Shown: positions 23,550 to 26,504 of the stretch, piece after piece
Layout of the letters: every line of letters starts with the position of its first letter
How positions within the stretch are numbered: the first letter of the stretch is position 1
Virus record (IMG/VR): IMGVR_UViG_3300025869_000081
Location: 1-26,504 of that record
Length of the DNA stretch: 26,504 nt
Origin: a virus
Reading direction: 5' to 3' (one strand)
Program-made: the position numbers and the translations under genes
The notes under the pieces: generated by a model
The model's input: the letters and a program-made list of their open reading frames with translations, nothing else
Databases searched by the model: none
Told to the model about the DNA's origin: nothing

Positions 23550-23678
23550 TTAGGGTAGGGGCCGTGGTCGGCCCCAGTCCTGATACCTTCCAGATAAATT
23601 AGTAAAGTAGTTTGGGTTGCGGCGGAACCGCTTCAGATATAACCTACGACGGCGAGAAAGCAGGAGTCGTTTTAACAT
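23550..23678 (-). CDS. Possible 42-residue basic peptide
   Basis: An open frame in the 172-base space between the zinc finger and membrane protein genes encodes MLKRLLLSRRRRLYLKRFRR followed by NPNYFTNLSGRYQDWGRPRP and LP. It carries 13 Arg/Lys in 42 residues and no acidic residue but one Asp. Its stop (TAA) lies 7 bases before the next start, which itself lacks a Shine-Dalgarno, so coupling is a reason to believe it. There is no clear ribosome site for this frame (only AGAGA). It may be a real nucleic-acid-binding peptide or a chance frame. Confidence 0.4.
   Translation of the reverse strand: MLKRLLLSRRRRLYLKRFRRNPNYFTNLSGRYQDWGRPRPLP
23558..23575 (-). promoter_or_regulatory. GC-rich hairpin upstream of the zinc finger gene
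   Basis: GGGGCCG and CGGCCCC form a perfect 7-bp stem closing a 4-base loop. On the minus strand it ends 15 bases before the zinc finger ATG and lies inside the last codons of the 42-codon frame. No U-tract follows on either strand, so it looks regulatory or processing-related rather than a terminator. Confidence 0.5.
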
Positions 23679-23681
23679 GTG

Positions 23682-23718
23682 TGGTGTCTCTATTGTAAGG
23701 GGACACCATATATATCAC
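23682..23718 (-). promoter_or_regulatory. Inverted repeat with TATATA motif before the 42-codon frame
   Basis: TGGTGTC at 23682-23688 pairs with GACACCA at 23702-23708 around a 13-base spacer. On the minus strand the stem directly follows GTGATATATATGG (23718-23706), a close relative of the GTAATATATA tracts at gp33 and SET. It could be a transcript 5' hairpin, a protein-binding operator or a weak terminator without a U-tract. Confidence 0.35.
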
Positions 23719-23936
23719 TTCTCCATACGATCGCGGTACTGCTTCGGATTCTCCCAGAGGCGAACATTGCCCATGAGATCCACCTTACACTTCCAGATCA
23801 TACCACACATTGCAAAGAAAGCAAGCGACATTCCGTATTCAATTGGAATAAATCCTGCCACCATTATAATGCCAAGAAAGACATTCATGGTGGTCATAAT
23901 CAAAAGCATAGTCATTGCATATTCTTGTTCACGCAT
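23715..23936 (-). CDS. Small membrane protein with two transmembrane segments
   Basis: A protein of 73 residues from the chosen start (75 from an ATG six bases upstream). The second ATG is preferred because AGGA lies 9 bases before it but only 3 before the first. It opens MREQEYA, then come two hydrophobic segments at about 8-28 (MTMLLIMTTMNVFLGIIMVAG) and 34-46 (YGMSLAFFAMCGMIW) joined by a short FIPIEYG turn, and a charged C-terminal tail. It overlaps the upstream gene. Unknown function; size and topology allow a holin or a membrane anchor. Confidence 0.6.
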   Translation of the reverse strand: MREQEYAMTMLLIMTTMNVFLGIIMVAGFIPIEYGMSLAFFAMCGMIWKCKVDLMGNVRLWENPKQYRDRMEK

Positions 23937-24150
23937 TGTCATTGATCCTATCTAAAAGAAGGTTCCACTTCATCAGTGCCGTTTCGTGTTCGGCAATCTT
24001 ACCCTGAACAATCTTAAGCAGTGTCGGACTGTCGTAATCATACGCACCACCAAGACCATTCATGCCTTCATTCTTAACGAAAACAATATCACGATCGGGG
24101 TGAGTATGAATCTGGTATGGTCCAGCAAAGTCATGAACTTCGCCTTTCAT
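23929..24150 (-). CDS. Hypothetical 73-residue protein
   Basis: The start ATG at 24150 is chosen over an upstream one at 24264 because GGAAGGTGGG lies just before it and because ATGA overlaps the previous stop. The product (MKGEVHDFAGPYQIHTHPDR and onward) contains an HTHPDRD segment, a Gly/Tyr/Asp turn and a C-terminal helix (KIAEHETALMKWNLLLDRIN). No family was recognised. It belongs to a run of small genes joined by 4-base overlaps. Confidence 0.6.
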   Translation of the reverse strand: MKGEVHDFAGPYQIHTHPDRDIVFVKNEGMNGLGGAYDYDSPTLLKIVQGKIAEHETALMKWNLLLDRINDNA

Positions 24151-24407
24151 GGTCCCACCTTCCTTACCTTGTTGTCCTTGCGAGAGAGCATCCACATCAC
24201 GCCGTCGTTGTCTTCCCAGACCCAGTAGACTGGTTGTGACGGATCTTCGATACGAAGCAACCACAACTCGGCGGTTGCGTCCTGAATCTTTCGGTTATCT
24301 TGGAGTTCCTTCTTGGTGTCGTCCCAACGAAAGAACAGAGTCATCGAAATCAAAAGAGAAATGATTGCGATACAAACCAGAAGTTCTAGTGTACTAAATG
24401 CTCTCAT
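24147..24407 (-). CDS. Type IV pilin-like single-pass membrane protein
   Basis: An 86-residue protein beginning MRAFSTLELLVCIAIISLLI. This resembles a class III prepilin N-terminus: a short basic leader (MRA), cleavage point before F4, and Glu at mature position 5 (E8), then a hydrophobic helix to about residue 26. The soluble part is short (about 60 residues), charged and Trp rich, with no disulfide pair. The start is set by the ATGA overlap and AAGGA; an upstream ATG at 24464 would add an Arg-rich stretch. Pseudopilins and pilins build secretion or pilus fibres; a phage copy could interfere with or mimic host pili. It may equally be an inner-membrane spanin or an unrelated anchored protein. 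Confidence 0.5.
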   Translation of the reverse strand: MRAFSTLELLVCIAIISLLISMTLFFRWDDTKKELQDNRKIQDATAELWLLRIEDPSQPVYWVWEDNDGVMWMLSRKDNKVRKVGP

Positions 24408-24685
24408 CGGTATCCTTGCCTCCACTCGTCGTTTGCGGCGTTTGCTTCGTCTTTTGCATACCATTCGCCGTAGATGATCAGAGACTCTGGATCGGGAGCA
24501 GGACCACGGGCGTCTGCTTCGACGATCTCTTGTCCTCGTTCAGAAATCCAACCATCAAACTCGTCGGTCCATCGGGCTCGATCATTCTTACCGATGATCT
24601 TACCAGTAATAAAACAAATGTCTTCCATACCAATCCATTCTTCTACCATACGGGGCAGAACCTTTACCATAGTCTTGTCAGTCAT
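24404..24685 (-). CDS. Hypothetical 93-residue protein
   Basis: The start at 24685 is chosen because it overlaps the previous stop as ATGA; an ATG at 24694, closer behind AGAGGA, would add MAR. The acidic product has a central segment (EDICFITGKIIGKNDRARWT) and ends with YGEWYAKDEANAANDEWRQG. It is Trp and Asp rich with no signal peptide. No family was recognised. Tight overlaps on both sides tie it to the small-gene operon. Confidence 0.6.
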   Translation of the reverse strand: MTDKTMVKVLPRMVEEWIGMEDICFITGKIIGKNDRARWTDEFDGWISERGQEIVEADARGPAPDPESLIIYGEWYAKDEANAANDEWRQGYR

Positions 24686-24870
24686 ACGAGCCATTTTCCT
24701 CTTTTGATAATACGAGTAGTCTGAATACATTCACCGCGAGCGTGCATCTTACGCTGCTTGGTGATGCCTTTACCTAAGCGAGAAGTGGGGATGCCACCGT
24801 GTTGACGAATGGCACCCCCCTCTTTCTCCGCTTCCAAATCGAACTGATCGAGATGTCGCTTCTTGTTCAT
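24682..24870 (-). CDS. First small gene of the operon, 62 residues, probably leaderless
   Basis: A basic protein starting MNKKRHLDQFDLEAEKEGGA, then IRQHGGIPTSRLGKGITKQR and a closing RIIKRGKWLV. The ATG lies 6 bases after the TATAAT of a perfect promoter, where transcription should begin, so there is no room for a Shine-Dalgarno. An upstream in-frame ATG at 24888 overlaps the promoter and cannot be on the same transcript. Function unknown. It overlaps the next gene by ATGA, so the promoter would drive at least four small genes. Confidence 0.6.
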   Translation of the reverse strand: MNKKRHLDQFDLEAEKEGGAIRQHGGIPTSRLGKGITKQRKMHARGECIQTTRIIKRGKWLV

Positions 24871-24876
24871 GCACAA

Positions 24877-24904
24877 ATTATACCACATCTACGATCTTTG
24901 TCAA
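24877..24904 (-). promoter_or_regulatory. Perfect sigma70-type promoter for the small-gene operon
   Basis: Minus strand TTGACA (24904-24899), 16-base spacer, TATAAT (24882-24877), again with GTGG before the -10 box as in the gp32 promoter. The predicted start (about 24870) coincides with the A of the ATG. The -35 box overlaps the stop codon of the upstream gene. Confidence 0.88.
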
Positions 24905-25299
24905 GTCCTGTCGGGTGGATAGGCAGGAATATTTTCCCCCATATCGTTCCACCCATATACTTTCCATACATCACCCACCTGAAAATCTTCAGGCTTTATC
25001 ACTGCTGCCCACCAGACTCCGTTGCCATATTGTCTACTGCCATCTGGTAGTTGAATTTGGTTATATCCATCTGCATTGGCAGAGTCTGTTGCCAACTGGT
25101 GAATGATTTCTCCATCACGGTAGATCTCAACGACCCATTTTGCATTCGGGTTTGCTTCGACCCATTCATCAACAGTCACTTCACCATCAGATAGATTAAC
25201 AGATTGATATCCATAAGTAGATGCTGAAATGGCGGCTGGTCCTCCTGATCCCGTGTCGTCCGTGACATCGAAATCACCCTTGACTAGATCAACCGCCAT
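24901..25299 (-). CDS. Hypothetical acidic 132-residue protein
   Basis: Starts MAVDLVKGDFDVTDDTGSGG and has beta-strand patterns (WVVEIYRDGEIIHQLA, NGVWWAAVIKPEDF, VWKVYGWNDMGE) with seven Trp residues. No signal peptide or membrane helix. It overlaps the end of the dockerin-type gene by 16 bases and therefore belongs to the same transcript. Tryptophan-rich beta sequence could reflect a binding module, but no family was recognised. Confidence 0.6.
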   Translation of the reverse strand: MAVDLVKGDFDVTDDTGSGGPAAISASTYGYQSVNLSDGEVTVDEWVEANPNAKWVVEIYRDGEIIHQLATDSANADGYNQIQLPDGSRQYGNGVWWAAVIKPEDFQVGDVWKVYGWNDMGENIPAYPPDRT

Positions 25300-26114
25300 T
25301 CCGCTTTTGGGACGATGAAATGCCCCCCTCGGGCATTGTCGTTCGGAGTTTCGTTCATAGTCAAGAGTAGAATGTGATCAGCAGATTCCCACAGAGGGTT
25401 GAAGTCTTCGCTGATCTCGACTGGAGGCTCAGGCGGATCGGTGGGGTCAACATCACCCCCACCGTTCGCAGCCTCGATCTGATCCTGCCACGAGTCGGAG
25501 ATGGCTTGGAATAGAAGTTCCATGTCCGCCATGTCTACTACACCATCTTTGTTGAGATCGTATAGAGGATTGTCTGTTCCGAGTGCGTTAATCAGCAGAG
25601 TCTGGTCGAGTTCATCGACCCAACCATCACCATTGAAGTCTGCGAGTTGTCCTTCGAGACGAGTAACGATTTCCCATATAACTGGGACTTCGATGTTCTC
25701 GCCTGCTTCTACACGCTGACTCACGACTGTGATGATTCTCTTTGTGCTGGGTTCCCAACAAACCAAACCAGAATACTGTTCTGGAATAATCGGAATGATA
25801 CCATCACTGAGTTGAACCATAAGACGAATGCTCATGGTACGAGCGACTGATGTGCTGTTGGTCCATTCTACTGTACCGTCCAGTGCAAACGGTCCAACAT
25901 AGTCACCCATTGGTCGTTCGTAAACTGCAACCACCTGTCGATCCCCCACATCTCCTTCAGAAATGGTGAGGATGGACTCTACGCCTTCATCGCTCAACTG
26001 AGGGAGTCTGGTCGTGGTAGTTGGTTTAGGCATTCGCGGAGGACAATCAATGTCCTGTGCAAATGCACTATTACTTGCCAGTACGGCTGCTAGTGTTAAT
26101 GATTTCAAGATCAT
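25284..26114 (-). CDS. Secreted protein with a dockerin type I-like calcium-binding domain
   Basis: A 276-residue protein with a Sec signal peptide (MILKSLTLAAVLASNSAFA, cleavage before Q20). The middle (45-150) is beta-rich and resembles an immunoglobulin-like or surface domain. Residues 159-205 hold two dockerin-type repeats: loops DFNGDGWVDELD (159-170) and DLNKDGVVDMAD (186-197), each with the D-x-N-x-D-G-x-V-D-x-x-D calcium pattern and a following helix. A Pro/Asp linker and a C-terminal domain follow. Dockerins bind cohesin domains in extracellular complexes and are abundant in some bacteria, including Planctomycetes. AAGGGAG precedes the ATG, which lies inside the holin-like gene. Secretion by the infected cell is inferred; the role is unknown. 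Confidence 0.75.
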   Translation of the reverse strand: MILKSLTLAAVLASNSAFAQDIDCPPRMPKPTTTTRLPQLSDEGVESILTISEGDVGDRQVVAVYERPMGDYVGPFALDGTVEWTNSTSVARTMSIRLMVQLSDGIIPIIPEQYSGLVCWEPSTKRIITVVSQRVEAGENIEVPVIWEIVTRLEGQLADFNGDGWVDELDQTLLINALGTDNPLYDLNKDGVVDMADMELLFQAISDSWQDQIEAANGGGDVDPTDPPEPPVEISEDFNPLWESADHILLLTMNETPNDNARGGHFIVPKAEWRLI

Positions 26115-26343
26115 CTGCTGCTCCCTTCGCTGATACCTTTACCCATGCTCGACTCCAAATGTAACTACACATCACTGCACCTGCGACACTCCACATGGCG
26201 ATCTCTCCACCCTCTGTGATGGGCCAATTCTTAAACCAACCCGTGCCTTCAAGAAGCGGAAGTCCACCAATTCCAATTGCTGCCCAAAACTCGGTGGACT
26301 TCACACCTGGCTTTGGATCTGTCGTTGTCTTTACTGTAGCCAT
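26071..26343 (-). CDS. Holin-like small membrane protein
   Basis: A 90-residue protein with two hydrophobic segments, about 17-33 (TEFWAAIGIGGLPLLEG) and 46-66 (GEIAMWSVAGAVMCSYIWSR), a polar N-terminus and a charged C-terminal tail. Small two-helix proteins with a K-S-x-E-F-W start are commonly annotated as holins or membrane proteins in marine phages. The ribosome site AGGAG is ideal. The dockerin-type gene starts within its last 15 codons. Holin function is suggested by topology only; no endolysin is present in the window. Confidence 0.5.
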   Translation of the reverse strand: MATVKTTTDPKPGVKSTEFWAAIGIGGLPLLEGTGWFKNWPITEGGEIAMWSVAGAVMCSYIWSRAWVKVSAKGAADDLEIINTSSRTGK

Positions 26344-26352
26344 AATAATCTC

Positions 26353-26504
26353 CTATTGTTTTTTGATTTCCCATTCATCCTCATTTGGATTTGCGGGTTT
26401 TCTTTCTTGTGCTGGTGGTGGTGGGTTCTCTGGATCGTAAGTTACCATTTCGGCAGTTACGCCCCACGCGGCAAAGATCTGCCCCATATCACCCGAATCA
26501 ATTC
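26353..26504 (-). CDS. C-terminal end of an unidentified gene
   Basis: An open frame enters from the right edge and stops at TAG 26355-26353. The visible 49 residues include IDSGDMGQIFAAWGVTAEMV, a run of four prolines, and an acidic-basic end (ANPNEDEWEIKKQ). The start lies outside the window. It ends 10 bases before the holin-like gene, so it shares that operon. No family could be recognised from this fragment. Confidence 0.55.
   Translation of the reverse strand, partial: IDSGDMGQIFAAWGVTAEMVTYDPENPPPPAQERKPANPNEDEWEIKKQ

Noticed and set aside
23558-23575. GC hairpin read as a Rho-independent terminator
   Set aside because: No T-run follows on either strand and it lies inside an operon just before a start codon.
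23617-23955. Plus-strand frames opposite the small membrane protein
   Set aside because: Oriented against the operon; composition reflects the complement of the minus-strand hydrophobic helices.
24150-24264. Upstream start for the 73-residue gene (111-codon version)
   Set aside because: It would overlap the pilin-like gene by over 110 bases and has no ribosome site, whereas 24150 has GGAAGG and an ATGA junction.
24870-24888. Upstream ATG (24888) for the first small-operon gene
   Set aside because: The ATG lies upstream of the TATAAT box and cannot be on the transcript from that promoter.

Overview
The window comes from a tailed bacteriophage of the T4 superfamily (contractile-tailed, myovirus morphology). 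The evidence is a dense block of T4-type baseplate genes (homologues of gp48, gp53, a gp27-like hub, gp25, gp6, a short gp7, gp8), a gp4-type head completion nuclease, a gp26-type tail chaperone, a probable tape measure protein, the ssDNA-binding protein gp32 and the late-transcription coactivator gp33. The compact gp7, long gp8 and very long hub resemble marine (cyanophage-like) T4 relatives more than T4 itself. The host cannot be read directly. A secreted dockerin-type protein and a pilin-like N-terminus in the accessory region hint at a host lineage rich in such proteins (Planctomycetes are one possibility), but this is only inference.

Layout. (1) 1-14362, minus strand: a tightly packed late operon read right to left: gp48, gp53, gp27-like hub, gp25, gp6, gp7, gp8, a gp9/gp10-position structural protein, a 909-residue fibre, and a collar-domain fibre cut by the window edge. 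Adjacent genes overlap or lie a few bases apart. (2) 14390-18379, plus strand: gp4, a tail-tube-fold protein, a gp26-like chaperone, an overlapping 55-codon frame, and a 670-residue probable tape measure. The chaperone and small frame are joined by an in-phase TTTTTTC slippery site, so a -1 frameshift fusion like the G/GT tail chaperones is predicted. (3) 18387-19629, minus strand: a strong terminator with a UUCG loop, gp32 behind a consensus sigma70-like promoter and a two-hairpin leader, then gp33. (4) 19699-22741, plus strand: two probable virion proteins, one with ATDLDIR repeats and one with a cysteine-rich C-terminal half. (5) 22742-26504, minus strand: an accessory region of small genes. 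It holds a SET-domain protein, a DksA/TraR-type zinc finger protein, membrane proteins, a type IV pilin-like protein, unknowns, a perfect consensus promoter that would yield a leaderless mRNA, a secreted dockerin protein, a holin-like protein and a partial gene.

Together regions 1 and 2 build the tail, baseplate and host-recognition tip; gp32 serves replication and gp33 switches on late genes; the right-hand region is a candidate host-interaction and lysis cassette. No tRNA, rRNA, CRISPR array, transposon or integrase was seen, and no stretch above 300 bases lacks a gene.
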